Position numbers and translations under genes: made by a program. DNA of 64,000 bases, from positions 3,743,001 through 3,807,000 of the forward strand of contig NC_016078.1 of NCBI RefSeq assembly GCF_000230555.1. The letters are read 5' to 3'. This document shows positions 17,005-26,008 of the stretch, piece by piece. Numbering within the stretch: position 1 is the first letter of the stretch; every line of letters starts with the position of its first letter. The notes under the pieces are model-generated. The model searched no databases and was not told the DNA's origin. It saw nothing but the letters and a program-made list of their open reading frames with translations. This DNA comes from Pelagibacterium halotolerans B2. GTDB taxonomy: Bacteria > Pseudomonadota > Alphaproteobacteria > Rhizobiales > Devosiaceae.

Positions 17005-18255
17005 TTAGGCCCGCTGATAGGCGGCGTAGTTTCGTTGCACCCCGATATGGGTGGCGATATATTTTGCGTCGTACCAGCAACCGTAGATGAATGACGAGGC
17101 GCGGTTGGTCAGTTCGGGCAGGCCCAGGAAATAGATGCCCGGCTGCTTGGAGATGCCGCGCTTGTGGAACGGCATGCCGTTTTCATGGAACGCGTCGACC
17201 TGCAGCCAACTGAAATCGAACTTGAAGCCGGTCGCCCAGATGATGGTGCCGATGCCGGCCCTGGCAAGGTCCAGCTCCAGGATGGGATTGGTGACGCAGT
17301 CGGGGTCGGTTTCGATGTGCCAGGCCTCAGGCTCGAGCGGCAGATCGACACCATTGCGCTCGACATAGGCGTCGGCCTCGCGCAGCACGTCGAGATAGGC
17401 GAGATCGCCTTCCTTCAGGTTGGCACCGAGATCGTCGGCTATGCCGAGCACGCCGTTCTCGAACGATTTCGTCATCCCCAGAACAACGATTCCCATATGG
17501 CCGAGCCGACGGAAGTCGACGGTGCGACCGCCATCATAGCCGCTGACCGCGAAGGCAACGTGCTTTTTCTTGGCCTCGATTGTGATTTCATCCCATTTGC
17601 CGAGTACGCCCAGCCACCAGACATAGTCTCGATCGCGATAGGAACGCGGCGGACGATAGTGCTCGCCGATGGACAGATAGACCTGGCGCCCCGAGCGCCG
17701 CAATTCTTCGGCGATCTGGCATCCGGAGGCACCGCCGCCCACAACCAGAACGGCCCCTTCCGGCAGCACGTGGGGATTTCTGTAGGATGACGAATGCAGC
17801 TGATGAATGCCCCAGTCTTCCGCAACGATTGGGGGATAGGACGGGACCTGGAACGGCCCGGTCGCGGCGACCACGCGCTGCGCCTCGATCTGGCCCGAGG
17901 AACTGGTGACGACAAAGCCCGGGCGTCCGTCGCACTTGACCACGCTTTCCACCTTGGTGTTGGTGCGGACCGGTGCCTTGATCAATTGCGCGTAATCCTC
18001 GAAATAGCGGGCTACCCGCTCCTTGGGCGGAAAGGCATCCGGGTCGACATCGTCAAATTCCAGGCCCGGGAAGCGGTCGTGCCAGGCCGGACCGTTGGCC
18101 ACCAGTGAATCCCAGCGCTGCGACCGCCAGGCCTCGGCCACCCGATTGCGCTCCAGAACGATGTGCGGAACATTCATGTCGGTCAGGTGTTCGCTCATGG
18201 CGATACCCGCCTGTCCGGCGCCTACGACAACGGTATCGGTCTTTTCTACGGTCAT
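17005..18255 (-). CDS. Flavin-containing monooxygenase (FMO/YUCCA-like)
   Basis: The 416-residue protein has an N-terminal FAD site TVVVGAGQAGIAMSEHL, an NADPH site VLVVGGGASGCQIAEELRRSG near residue 170, and the late IIWATGFKFDFSWL motif. ATGPFQVPSYP stands at the place of the FMO/BVMO fingerprint. Such enzymes N- or S-oxygenate soft nucleophiles or do Baeyer-Villiger chemistry. The start at 18255 uses GAGG with a 7-base spacer; an ATG two codons earlier (18261) lacks spacing. It is the first gene of the minus-strand block, 105 bp before the AroQ-like gene, and is probably the first enzyme acting on the imported compound (inference). Confidence 0.88.
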   Translation of the reverse strand: MTVEKTDTVVVGAGQAGIAMSEHLTDMNVPHIVLERNRVAEAWRSQRWDSLVANGPAWHDRFPGLEFDDVDPDAFPPKERVARYFEDYAQLIKAPVRTNTKVESVVKCDGRPGFVVTSSSGQIEAQRVVAATGPFQVPSYPPIVAEDWGIHQLHSSSYRNPHVLPEGAVLVVGGGASGCQIAEELRRSGRQVYLSIGEHYRPPRSYRDRDYVWWLGVLGKWDEITIEAKKKHVAFAVSGYDGGRTVDFRRLGHMGIVVLGMTKSFENGVLGIADDLGANLKEGDLAYLDVLREADAYVERNGVDLPLEPEAWHIETDPDCVTNPILELDLARAGIGTIIWATGFKFDFSWLQVDAFHENGMPFHKRGISKQPGIYFLGLPELTNRASSFIYGCWYDAKYIATHIGVQRNYAAYQRA

Positions 18256-18687
18256 TCGCATCCTCGAAAATGGGTCGCTCCTTCCGCCCGGCGAGCAAGT
18301 GCTCGTGCGGCGGTCCGGCAAACTGGCAAAAATTTGCGTCCGGGGCGGTCTCGGGGAAAGAAGTAAATTCCTTGGGTCAGGACAGGGTAAGGTCGCTGTC
18401 GCGTGTCTGATCCGCTGACTTGCCGACGGTCCCCGGCTCTTTCGCCGGGCCATCGAGCAAGAACGATCAGGTGTTGGCCAAGGCGAACAGGGCGCTCGCG
18501 CTTCCGGCGAATACACCCGCGTCAGCAGCCCTTTGCCATACGGAGTGAGGGCGAAAACACTTGCGCAATGCCTGCGGAAAGAGAGGGTCGTCCTGGGCAA
18601 GACGGTGGTGGTTTCAGGTTCCCGGACAAGGCCGGGCAGTCGGAAAACGGCCAGAACTGGCCCGCCCTCATCCTTCCTGAATGCCTG
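18256..18687. other. 432-bp intergenic region upstream of the monooxygenase gene
   Basis: No supportable gene. A small CCCGGC/GCCGGG stem lies near 18435-18455. The minus-strand frame continuous with the monooxygenase is open up to 18600 but has no family-like sequence and a proline/arginine-rich composition typical of non-coding high-GC DNA. It presumably carries the promoter of the 18255-6446 block; I could not place a convincing -35/-10 pair. Confidence 0.5.
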
Positions 18688-19440
18688 TCAACGACGCGAT
18701 ACGGCGGCGGCGCGCATACCGGCGGAGGCAAAGGCGACGATTTCCTCGAGGTCGTAGAATATGCCCGGCGTCGGGCTGTTTGCGGGAACGAGCTCTTCGA
18801 GGCGGTTGGTGTCGGAAAAGGCGTAGAGATAGGCGCCGATCATCAGCGACATGCGGCGATAGACAGTAGGCTCGTCGAGCTGGGGCAGGGCTTTGAGAAA
18901 GGCACTGGCATAGGCGCGGGTCGATTCGTCATAGACCTCGCGACGCAACTCGTAGGAGAGCGCTTCGGGCTCCATGTGAAGGCGCGAATGCAGCCGCAGG
19001 AAAGCCAGGCCCTGTTTGGTTTCGCGCAGTCTGATCGAGGGTGCGAGAAAGGCGCGCACGAGGTCGTCGACGCCTGGCGTCATGCCCTCGGCGGTGATGG
19101 CGGCAAGGCTCTGCATACGCGATTTGGCGATCTCGCGCCCCTTTCGCAGAAACACCTCGCGGAACAGGTTTTCCTTGGAGCCGAAATAATAGGTGATCAG
19201 CGCCGTAGTGATGTCGACCTTTTCGGCGACGTGGCGGAGCGAGGTGCCGGCATAGCCCAGTTCGGCGAACATCAATTCGGATGCATCGAGAATGTCCTCG
19301 CGTGACTGGGTCTGTCCTTCCGGCCGCCCCGGTCGCTTTTTGCGCTGCTCCATGACCTTGGCCAAATCGCTTTCTCCCTCCGTGTACCGCTGGCTTACAG
19401 CGTCTTTGCCGATCCGTCCAACAGGTGTTTGTCCAGCCAT
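18688..19440 (-). CDS. TetR-family transcriptional regulator (NicS-like candidate)
   Basis: Up to 250 residues. The TetR HTH covers about residues 45-95 of the long form (SREDILDASELMFAELGYAG, TSLRHVAEKVDITTALITYYFGSKENLF). The C-terminal ligand domain is typical of TetR_C regulators of catabolic genes. The start is uncertain: 19440 has no clear ribosome site, and the ATG at 19353 (MEQRKKRPGRPEG) would leave a normal 221-residue protein with AAGG just upstream. It is divergent from the importer/nic operon, and Pseudomonas nic clusters are controlled by a TetR protein, NicS. I infer repression of the operon starting at 19632. Confidence 0.88.
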   Translation of the reverse strand: MAGQTPVGRIGKDAVSQRYTEGESDLAKVMEQRKKRPGRPEGQTQSREDILDASELMFAELGYAGTSLRHVAEKVDITTALITYYFGSKENLFREVFLRKGREIAKSRMQSLAAITAEGMTPGVDDLVRAFLAPSIRLRETKQGLAFLRLHSRLHMEPEALSYELRREVYDESTRAYASAFLKALPQLDEPTVYRRMSLMIGAYLYAFSDTNRLEELVPANSPTPGIFYDLEEIVAFASAGMRAAAVSRR

Positions 19441-19554
19441 GTGCAGGGCGCACGGTATCCATACGCTGCGGGCTCTTCAAGTTTGCCCATATTTGATGCA
19501 GGTAAAAAACCTGATCAAACCTATTGCATTTCTGTCGTCGCGCGGCTAGGAATA

Positions 19555-19574
19555 AATTAATCGCTCGCTTAATT
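19555..19574. promoter_or_regulatory. AT-rich dyad, candidate TetR operator
   Basis: AATTAA-N8-TTAATT, 58 bp before the binding-protein start, in the 191-bp divergent region. The string AATTAAATA overlapping this zone (on the minus strand) recurs at about 23153 before nicC. An assignment to the adjacent TetR protein is plausible but untested. Confidence 0.4.
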
Positions 19575-19631
19575 ATTTAATTCGGGCGATGCCGGTTCGC
19601 AGGGGACCGGGACAAAAAGAGAGGGAATTCA

Positions 19632-20642
19632 ATGTCTTTTATTTCAAACGCAAGGAGCGTGGCTGCCGCCTCCGTCATCGCTCTTTCGGCGACCGGTGTG
19701 CTTGCACAGGACGTGCCCGAAGTGCGCATCCAGGCTGTGGCGGGCAGCCTCGGCGGCGTGCCGCTGATGGTCATGGAAGCCGAAGGGCTTGACGAAAAGC
19801 ACGGCTTTGCAGGGGTCTTTGAGCTTTTGCCGTCCGACAGCGCGGCTCAGAACTTTCTGATCGGCAATTCCGACATCGCCATGGACAACGACATCATCGG
19901 CGTTTCAATCGCGCGTACCGAAGGGTTCGACGTCACGGCGTTCTATCCGGTCGGCAACCTTTATATGGGCATCGTGGTGCCCGGTGATTCCGATGCGGAA
20001 ACGCCCGAGGATCTGATCGGCATGAATGTCGGCCATTTCGGTGCCGATTCCGGAACGACGATGTTCATCCGCTCGATCGTCCAGGAAATGTACGGCTTCG
20101 ATGTGCTCGAGGAATACAATTTCTCCCAGGTCGGACCCGCAGCGCTCGTGCCGCTGCTCGAATCCGGCGACGTCGATGCGATCTTCAATTTCGAATCCTA
20201 TGTCAGCGAAGCGATGCTGGCGACCGAGGGGCGCTATCTGCTGCAGGCCGGTTCGGACTATGCCGAATTCACCGGCGGGTTTGCGCCTTGGATCACCAAC
20301 ATGGTGGCACATACCAGTTGGCTCCAGGACAATCCCGAACTCGCCTATGCCGTTCGCGATGCCTATGACGAGGCCATCGCGATCATGAGCGAAAGCGGAT
20401 ACGAGATCCTGCGCGAAGACTACATTGTCTCCGGTCTGGGGATCACCAGCCCCGAAGTGCTCGACGTCCTGATCGAAAATGCCAGCACGTTCGATTATTT
20501 CACCAATGAGTGGACCCCCGAAATCATCGAAGGCGGCTACGGTTTTCTCGAAGGGCTGGCCGAAGAAGGACTGGTCATCACCGAAGTGCCCGAGGGCGTG
20601 ATGGTGCGGCTCGAGGATCTGGTCGGCGAACCGGACGCCTGA
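19632..20642 (+). CDS. ABC transporter substrate-binding protein, NitT/TauT (SsuA)-type
   Basis: The 336-residue protein starts MSFISNARSVAAASVIAL with an Ala-rich signal peptide and a likely cut after VLA (about residue 25). It carries SLGGVPLMVMEAEGL, DIAMDNDIIGVSIARTEG and the domain-crossing LIGMNVGHFGADSGTTMFI segment found in SsuA/TauA/NMT1-type binding proteins for sulfonates, taurine and aromatic or pyrimidine compounds. It heads a transcription unit with two permeases, an ATPase and the nic genes, so its ligand is probably nicotinate, 6-hydroxynicotinate or a close relative (inference). Confidence 0.88.
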   Translation: MSFISNARSVAAASVIALSATGVLAQDVPEVRIQAVAGSLGGVPLMVMEAEGLDEKHGFAGVFELLPSDSAAQNFLIGNSDIAMDNDIIGVSIARTEGFDVTAFYPVGNLYMGIVVPGDSDAETPEDLIGMNVGHFGADSGTTMFIRSIVQEMYGFDVLEEYNFSQVGPAALVPLLESGDVDAIFNFESYVSEAMLATEGRYLLQAGSDYAEFTGGFAPWITNMVAHTSWLQDNPELAYAVRDAYDEAIAIMSESGYEILREDYIVSGLGITSPEVLDVLIENASTFDYFTNEWTPEIIEGGYGFLEGLAEEGLVITEVPEGVMVRLEDLVGEPDA

Positions 20643-20648
20643 TCCCCT

Positions 20649-20734
20649 GGAGCGCCGGCAAAAAGTGGGGCACCACTTTTGCGGTTCGGAAGCTCCATGA
20701 AGCAAAGGCCCGGAGTTCTCGTAGCAACTCCGGG
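20649..20734. repeat. Shortened two-hairpin repeat between binding protein and permease genes (E5)
   Basis: It is related to the 107-bp elements by GGAGC at its left end, an AAAAGTGG/CCACTTTT stem, GCGGTTCGGA and GAAGCAAAGGC. It ends with a 9-bp CCCGGAGTT/AACTCCGGG hairpin (20709-20734). It sits 6 bp past the binding-protein stop and 23 bp before the permease start, the position of the expression-balancing hairpins seen in the other importers of this window. Confidence 0.7.
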
Positions 20735-20757
20735 TGCCAGACAAACGGAGGCCCGCG

Positions 20758-21504
20758 ATGCAACGTGAGAACAATCTCATCATCTCGATTGGCGCAGTTC
20801 TTATGCTGTTGCCGATCTGGTGGATCGCCTATCGAAACACCAACTTCATCGCGGACCCTTTCGTCGTGGCGGCCGCTCTCCCCGATTTTCTGATGCAGCC
20901 CGACACCTGGAGCAATATCGCGATCACGCTCTATCGTGTGGCCCTGGGGCTCGCCGGTGGGGTGGTGCTGGGAACCCTCGCCGCGCTGGCCATGACCCAG
21001 AGCAAGCTGGCCGAACAGGTGCTTGCGATCTATGTGACGACGGCGCTCAGGACCCCCAGCGCCATTGCGGCCATCATGGCGCTGGCGATCTTTCGGGGCG
21101 CCGAGATCGGCTACATCGTCGTCGTGATGTTCATCACTTTCCCCTTCATGGCGGTGGGGCTGCGCGACGGGCTCAAGAGCGCCGACAAGGATCTGGCCGA
21201 AGCCGCACAGATCTATCGGCTCGGGCCGCTGCGCTATATCCGGCACGTTCTGTTGCCCTTCATCGCGCCCTTCATCTTTTCGGCCCTGCGCAACGCGCAT
21301 GCGCTCGCCTGGAAGGTGATCGTGGTCGCCGAGATTTTCGGAGCGGCGCGGATCGGGTTCGGGGCACAGTTCGATCACGCCTGGGAATACATGCAGATGG
21401 TGCAGGTTCATCTGTGGCTGCTGGTGTTCATGGCGATCGTGCTCGCCGTCGAATATGGCGTGCTGCGCGTCGCCGAGCGTCATGTGTTCCGCTGGCGCGC
21501 CTGA
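20758..21504 (+). CDS. ABC transporter permease, SsuC/TauC-type (first)
   Basis: The 248-residue protein has about six transmembrane segments and the BPD_transp_1 EAA loop LAEAAQIYRLGPLRYIRHVLLP near residues 150-172. The ATG at 20758 has GGAGG 7 bases upstream; extensions further 5' enter the repeat. It forms, with the second permease (22334-23137), a probable heterodimeric channel, since each has its own EAA loop and only one ATPase is encoded. Confidence 0.9.
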   Translation: MQRENNLIISIGAVLMLLPIWWIAYRNTNFIADPFVVAAALPDFLMQPDTWSNIAITLYRVALGLAGGVVLGTLAALAMTQSKLAEQVLAIYVTTALRTPSAIAAIMALAIFRGAEIGYIVVVMFITFPFMAVGLRDGLKSADKDLAEAAQIYRLGPLRYIRHVLLPFIAPFIFSALRNAHALAWKVIVVAEIFGAARIGFGAQFDHAWEYMQMVQVHLWLLVFMAIVLAVEYGVLRVAERHVFRWRA

Positions 21505-21536
21505 TCCAAGACAGTTCAAAAAGACAAGGGTTCATC

Positions 21537-22331
21537 ATGACCGGCAACAAAGACACAGTGCTCAAGGTCGAAGGTCTCGGCGTCAGCTACGCGGGCAATC
21601 CGGCCATCGCCAGCCTCGATTTCGAGATCAAGCGCGGCGAGTTCGTCGCCATCCTCGGACCGTCCGGATGCGGCAAATCCTCGATGCTCAATGTGATTTC
21701 CGGGCTGCTGCCTCCAACGCGCGGGGTGGTCGAGGTGGAAAACCTGCCACTCTATGATGCGGGCCGGGCGGCGCCCAAGCTCGGCTATGTTTTTCAGGCG
21801 CACCGACTTTTGCCCTGGCGGACCGTCAAGCAGAACCTCGAACTGGTGCTGGCGGCGTCCGACGTGCCCAAGGATCGGTGGGAGGGCAACATCGACCGCC
21901 TGCTCGATATCCTTCATATCCGCCAGTTCAAGGATTCCTGGCCGCTCCAGCTATCGGGCGGACAACGCCAGCGGGTATCGATCGCCCGCGCGCTGCTGGT
22001 CGACCCCTCCTATATCCTGATGGACGAGCCGCTCAGCACGCTCGACGAGGTGACGGCACGCAGCCTGCGCCAGGAGCTTTCGGGCATCTGGGCCAGGACC
22101 GGCGCGACGATTGTTTTCGTCACCCATTCGATCCGCGAGGCGGTTTATCTGGCTGACAGGATCATCATCCTGACGCGCGGACCCTCGACAGTGTTTGAAA
22201 ACTACCATGTGCCGATCGCGCGGCCACGGGCCTATGACGATCCGATGATCGGCGAGGTTGAGGCCGATATCGTGCGGCGTGTCGAAGGGGCCTGGGGCCT
22301 TGAACCGGTCAAACCGCGTGAGGTGGCGTGA
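21537..22331 (+). CDS. ABC transporter ATP-binding protein, SsuB/TauB-type
   Basis: The 264-residue protein carries Walker A GPSGCGKSS at 41-49, Q-loop VFQAHRLLPWRTV, signature LSGGQRQRVSIARALL, Walker B ILMDEPLSTLD and switch FVTHSIREAV, which are typical of the nitrate/taurine/sulfonate ATPase group. The LPWRTV after the Q-loop is characteristic of the group. AAGGG lies upstream of the ATG at 21537. Its stop overlaps a possible GTG start of the second permease. Confidence 0.92.
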   Translation: MTGNKDTVLKVEGLGVSYAGNPAIASLDFEIKRGEFVAILGPSGCGKSSMLNVISGLLPPTRGVVEVENLPLYDAGRAAPKLGYVFQAHRLLPWRTVKQNLELVLAASDVPKDRWEGNIDRLLDILHIRQFKDSWPLQLSGGQRQRVSIARALLVDPSYILMDEPLSTLDEVTARSLRQELSGIWARTGATIVFVTHSIREAVYLADRIIILTRGPSTVFENYHVPIARPRAYDDPMIGEVEADIVRRVEGAWGLEPVKPREVA

Positions 22332-22333
22332 CC

Positions 22334-23137
22334 ATGGCGCTCTCAACTCCATTGCAGGGCGCCGCGATGACGCCTCGCCGCAAAGTCGGCACGGATCGCA
22401 ATGTCCGCCTGCTGGGCGTGACTTTGGCTGTGGCGAGTCTTTTTGCCATCTGGACGGTTCTCTCGATCACTGTCCGGCCCTGGGTGCCGACACCCTATGA
22501 CACGGCGCTGGCCATGGGCAGGCAATTGGTGTCCCACTCGTTCTACGACAATCTGTTCTTAACGCTCGGACGGGTCGCCGCTGCGTTTGTCGCGGCATCG
22601 ATCGTCGGCGCGGTCCTTGGGATCGCGATCGGCATGAACAGGAAGGTCGAGGCCTTCTTCCAGCCGTTGCTGGCGCTGGCGCTGGCCGTGCCCGATCCGG
22701 TGTTCATCATCTTTGCCATTCTGGCATTGGGAACAGGAGAGGCTGCCGGGTTTGTCGCCTTGACCATGGCGGTGGCGCCGTTCGTCTCAAATATCGTGCG
22801 CTCGAGCGTCCAGGCCCGCGACAAGGGGCTGGACGAGATGACCAAAATCTATCGCATCCCGGCCGACAAGGCGTTCTGGGTCAGCCTCGTCCCCCAACTC
22901 GTGCCGGCGTTACTGACGGCAGCGCGGTTTTCCTTCGCGCTGTCCTGGAAGCTTGTGGTGGTGGTCGAGGCGATCGGGCAACCGGACGGGATCGGAGCGG
23001 CGATTTTTCACTCGTTCCGCCTGTTGCGCATGCGCGAAGTTCTGGCCATCGCGATCCTTTTCATCATCTTGATGCAGTTGCTCGAAAAGGGCGTGCTCGG
23101 CCGCGTGGAAAAGCGCCTGTTGCGCTGGCGACAGTGA
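22334..23137 (+). CDS. ABC transporter permease, SsuC/TauC-type (second)
   Basis: A 267-residue integral membrane protein with EAA loop LDEMTKIYRIPADKAFWVSLVPQLVP near residues 165-190 and about six helices. GTG at 22328, overlapping the ATPase stop, and ATG at 22367 are alternative starts. It differs in sequence from the first permease, which supports a heterodimer rather than a duplication error. 53 bp separate it from nicC; that gap has an AT-rich patch (TTTTAATTAAATAG) resembling the 19555 region. Confidence 0.88.
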   Translation: MALSTPLQGAAMTPRRKVGTDRNVRLLGVTLAVASLFAIWTVLSITVRPWVPTPYDTALAMGRQLVSHSFYDNLFLTLGRVAAAFVAASIVGAVLGIAIGMNRKVEAFFQPLLALALAVPDPVFIIFAILALGTGEAAGFVALTMAVAPFVSNIVRSSVQARDKGLDEMTKIYRIPADKAFWVSLVPQLVPALLTAARFSFALSWKLVVVVEAIGQPDGIGAAIFHSFRLLRMREVLAIAILFIILMQLLEKGVLGRVEKRLLRWRQ

Positions 23138-23190
23138 TCCGCGCGTGCTTTTAATTAAATAGACATACGAATAATAATGTGGGTGTGAGG

Positions 23191-24414
23191 ATGAAGACGA
23201 CAATCAAGACCGTCGGGATCGTAGGTGGCGGCATCGGAGGCGCGGCGCTGGCCGTCAGCCTGTTGCAGCGCGGGTTCGACGTGCAGCTTTTCGAGCGGGC
23301 CGACAGGTTCGGCGAGGTTGGGGCCGGCATTCAGATGACCCCCAACGCGGTCAAGGTGATCAAGGCGTTAGGACTGTTCGACACCCTTATGGCCAAGGGC
23401 TTTTTGCCCAATGCCGTGGTCGGGCGGAACTGGAAGACGGCAAAAGAAAATTTCCGCATACCGCTCAAGGGGAGCTGCGAAACGCTCTATGACGCGCCCT
23501 ATGTCCATATCCACCGCGCCGATCTGCATGCGCTCTTTGCCGACACGCTACCGGGGGAGATCACCCATTTTAACAAGCTCTGCACAGGGGTGCGGCAGGA
23601 TGAAAACGGGGCGACGGCGGTATTTGCCGATGGCACGGAATTCACTGCCGATTTGATCGTGGGCGCCGACGGTGTGCGCTCGGTTGTGCGGGCCCAATTG
23701 TTCGGCTCCCAGGACCCCAAGTTCACCGGGCATATGTGCTATCGCGCGGTGGTCCCGGTTGGCGGGGTCGTCGATTACGTGAGCCCCGATTCCTCCTTCT
23801 GGATGGGTCCGAACGGTCATGTGGTCACCTATTACGTCAATGGCGGAAACGCGGTGAACATCGTGGCGGTCAGCGAGACCAAGTCCTGGGTCGAGGAAAG
23901 CTGGAACGCCAAAAGCTCGAAAGAGGAAATGCTGGCGCGGTTTCCAGGCTGGCACCCCAATCTGATCAAGCTGTTTTCCAACGCCGACGAGGTATTCCGT
24001 TGGGGGCTGTTCGATCGCGACCCGATGGAGAGCTGGACCAGGGGCCGCATCACACTCCTTGGCGATGCCGCCCATCCGATGTTGCCGTTCCTTTCGCAGG
24101 GCGCGGCGATGGCGATTGAGGACGGGTTCGTTCTGGCCTCGGCATTGGCGCTGCATTCCGATGGGAACCGGGCGCTGGCGGCCTATGAGGCTGAACGGCG
24201 CCCACGGACCAGCCGCGTGCAGCTCGAAGCGCGCGAGCGGGGCCGGACCTATCACTTGCCGACGCCCTGGGCGCAGTTCAAACGCGATCTCGACTATCGC
24301 ATCCGCGCGATCTTTTCGCCCCAGACCACCGGGATCAAGACCGACTGGGTTTACGAGTACGACGCGCGGCGCTTCGGCTCGGCCACGACGCGTCCGCGCG
24401 CCGTCAATGCGTGA
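23191..24414 (+). CDS. nicC: 6-hydroxynicotinate 3-monooxygenase (FAD)
   Basis: The 407-residue protein is a class A flavoprotein hydroxylase: FAD motif GIVGGGIGGAALAVSLLQRG at the N-terminus, the DG motif region LIVGADGVRSVVRAQLFG near residue 155, and GDAAHPMLPFLSQGAAMAIED near residue 290. NicC decarboxylatively hydroxylates 6-hydroxynicotinate to 2,5-dihydroxypyridine using NADH and O2. It is assigned over salicylate-hydroxylase-like relatives because all four later pathway genes follow. The start is uncertain: ATG 23191 has GAGG immediately adjacent, and GTG at 23179 is also open. Confidence 0.88.
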   Translation: MKTTIKTVGIVGGGIGGAALAVSLLQRGFDVQLFERADRFGEVGAGIQMTPNAVKVIKALGLFDTLMAKGFLPNAVVGRNWKTAKENFRIPLKGSCETLYDAPYVHIHRADLHALFADTLPGEITHFNKLCTGVRQDENGATAVFADGTEFTADLIVGADGVRSVVRAQLFGSQDPKFTGHMCYRAVVPVGGVVDYVSPDSSFWMGPNGHVVTYYVNGGNAVNIVAVSETKSWVEESWNAKSSKEEMLARFPGWHPNLIKLFSNADEVFRWGLFDRDPMESWTRGRITLLGDAAHPMLPFLSQGAAMAIEDGFVLASALALHSDGNRALAAYEAERRPRTSRVQLEARERGRTYHLPTPWAQFKRDLDYRIRAIFSPQTTGIKTDWVYEYDARRFGSATTRPRAVNA

Positions 24415-24424
24415 GGCAATGACA

Positions 24425-25186
24425 ATGGAAACCAGAATGAAAACCTATCGCATCGGACAGATCGTGCCGAGCTCGAACGTGACAATGGAAACCGAGATAC
24501 CCGCATTGTTGCGGGCGCGGGAAACGGTCGCGCCCGAGCGTTTTACCTTCCATTCGGCGCGCATGCGCATGAAGCATGTGACCAAGGACGAGCTGGCAAA
24601 AATGGATGGCGACAGCGACCGCTGCGCGCTGGAGCTTTCGGACGCTCGTGTCGACGTTCTGGGCTATGCGTGCCTGGTCGCCATCATGTCGATGGGGCAT
24701 GGCTATCACCGCGAATCCCAGGCACGGCTGCAGGGCGTGACAGCGAGCAATGACGCGGCGGCACCGGTCGTGACATCGGCGGGTGGGCTGGTCGATGCCA
24801 TCAAGGCCATCGGTGCGAAGCGGGTGGCCATCGTTGCGCCCTATATGAAACCGCTCACCGCGATGGTCGTCGACTACATCGCCAATGAAGGGATCGATGT
24901 CGTCCATTGGCGGGCGCTGGAAATCCAGAACAATCTCGATGTGGCGGCGCACGACCCGATGAACCTTCCGGGGATCGTTTCAGGGATCGATACATCCGAG
25001 GTCGATGCGGTGGTCCTGTCGGCCTGCGTGCAGATGCCGTCTCTGGCGGCCGTGCCGCTGGTCGAGGCGCAGACCGGCAAGCCGGTTCTGACGGCGGCGA
25101 TCGCCACGACATGGCAGATGCTCAAATCATTGGAGCTCGATACGCGCGTGCCCGGTGGCGGCTCGCTGCTATCGGGCGCCTATTGA
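24425..25186 (+). CDS. nicE: Maleate cis-trans isomerase
   Basis: The 253-residue Asp/Glu-racemase-superfamily protein reads YRIGQIVPSSNVTMETEIPA near its start, with the two catalytic cysteines visible as C83 (LGYACLVAIMS) and C201 (LSACVQMPS). Their spacing matches maleate isomerases. It converts maleate to fumarate, the final step of nicotinate degradation. The start at 24425 has GAGG 8 bases upstream; ATGs at 24407, 24419 and 24437 are in frame. It lies directly after nicC, with 11 bp to nicD. Confidence 0.92.
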   Translation: METRMKTYRIGQIVPSSNVTMETEIPALLRARETVAPERFTFHSARMRMKHVTKDELAKMDGDSDRCALELSDARVDVLGYACLVAIMSMGHGYHRESQARLQGVTASNDAAAPVVTSAGGLVDAIKAIGAKRVAIVAPYMKPLTAMVVDYIANEGIDVVHWRALEIQNNLDVAAHDPMNLPGIVSGIDTSEVDAVVLSACVQMPSLAAVPLVEAQTGKPVLTAAIATTWQMLKSLELDTRVPGGGSLLSGAY

Positions 25187-25197
25187 GGGGCGGGGCG

Positions 25198-26007
25198 ATG
25201 GCGAACGGATACAACATCAGAGCCAACGGCATCCGCCAGCACCTTATCCATTATCCCGGTAATGGCCCCCAGATGCTGCTCGTTCCGGGGATCACCTCTC
25301 CGGCGATCACCTGGGGGTTCGTTGCCGAGCGGCTGGCCCAGGCGTTCGACGTGCATGTGCTCGACGTGCGGGGGCGTGGACTGAGCCAGTCCGGCGATCT
25401 CGACTATTCGCTCGATGCCATGGCGCAGGACGTCGTGGCGCTGGCACGATCGGGCCATTTCGACAAGGCCATCGTCCTGGGTCACTCGATGGGTGCGCGG
25501 ATCGCCATCCGGGCGGCGCGGATCGACCCGGAGGCCTTCAGCGGGCTCGTCCTTGTCGATCCGCCGGTCTCAGGGCCGGGGCGGAGGGCCTATCCATCGG
25601 CCTGGCCCTGGTACGAGGAATCCATCCTCATGGCCCAAAAGGGATGCTCGGCCGAGGACATGAAAAAATTCTGTCCCACATGGACCGATGCGCAGGTCGC
25701 CTTGCGCGCCGAGTGGCTCCATACCTGCCGGCTCGATGCGATCAGGACCGCCTATGACGGGTTCCACAGCGACGACATCCACGCCGATTTGCCGCGGATT
25801 CCGCTTCCCATGCGGCTGGTGGTTGCCGGCGGTGCGCCGGTGATCGGCGATGAGGATGTCGAAGAGATCAAGGCGCTCGCGCCCGCGATAGAGACCCGCA
25901 CCGTCGACGGTGCGGGACATATGATTCCATGGGACGACCTAGAAGGGTTCCTCGCCGCGATCATGGACTTTCGGGGCCAAGCGCCCGTCACAAAGGGAGA
26001 CTTTTAA
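25198..26007 (+). CDS. nicD: N-formylmaleamate deformylase (alpha/beta hydrolase)
   Basis: The 269-residue alpha/beta hydrolase has nucleophile GHSMG with Ser97, acid Asp121 (LVLVDPP) and His241 (DGAGHMIPWDD), a triad with the spacing reported for NicD. It releases formate from N-formylmaleamate to give maleamate. PGITSPAITWGF supplies the oxyanion region. GAGGGG upstream of the ATG at 25198 is a good ribosome site. Only one base separates it from nicX. Confidence 0.92.
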   Translation: MANGYNIRANGIRQHLIHYPGNGPQMLLVPGITSPAITWGFVAERLAQAFDVHVLDVRGRGLSQSGDLDYSLDAMAQDVVALARSGHFDKAIVLGHSMGARIAIRAARIDPEAFSGLVLVDPPVSGPGRRAYPSAWPWYEESILMAQKGCSAEDMKKFCPTWTDAQVALRAEWLHTCRLDAIRTAYDGFHSDDIHADLPRIPLPMRLVVAGGAPVIGDEDVEEIKALAPAIETRTVDGAGHMIPWDDLEGFLAAIMDFRGQAPVTKGDF

Positions 26008-26008
26008 G

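Noticed and set aside
18256..18687. Possible pseudogene upstream of the monooxygenase
   Set aside because: One minus-strand stretch (FALTPYGKGLL) vaguely resembles a regulator end, but it is too short and has no flanking similarity.
18403..19305. Plus-strand frame of 300 codons across the TetR gene
   Set aside because: The TetR HTH on the minus strand is clear, and the plus-strand reading has no recognisable domain.
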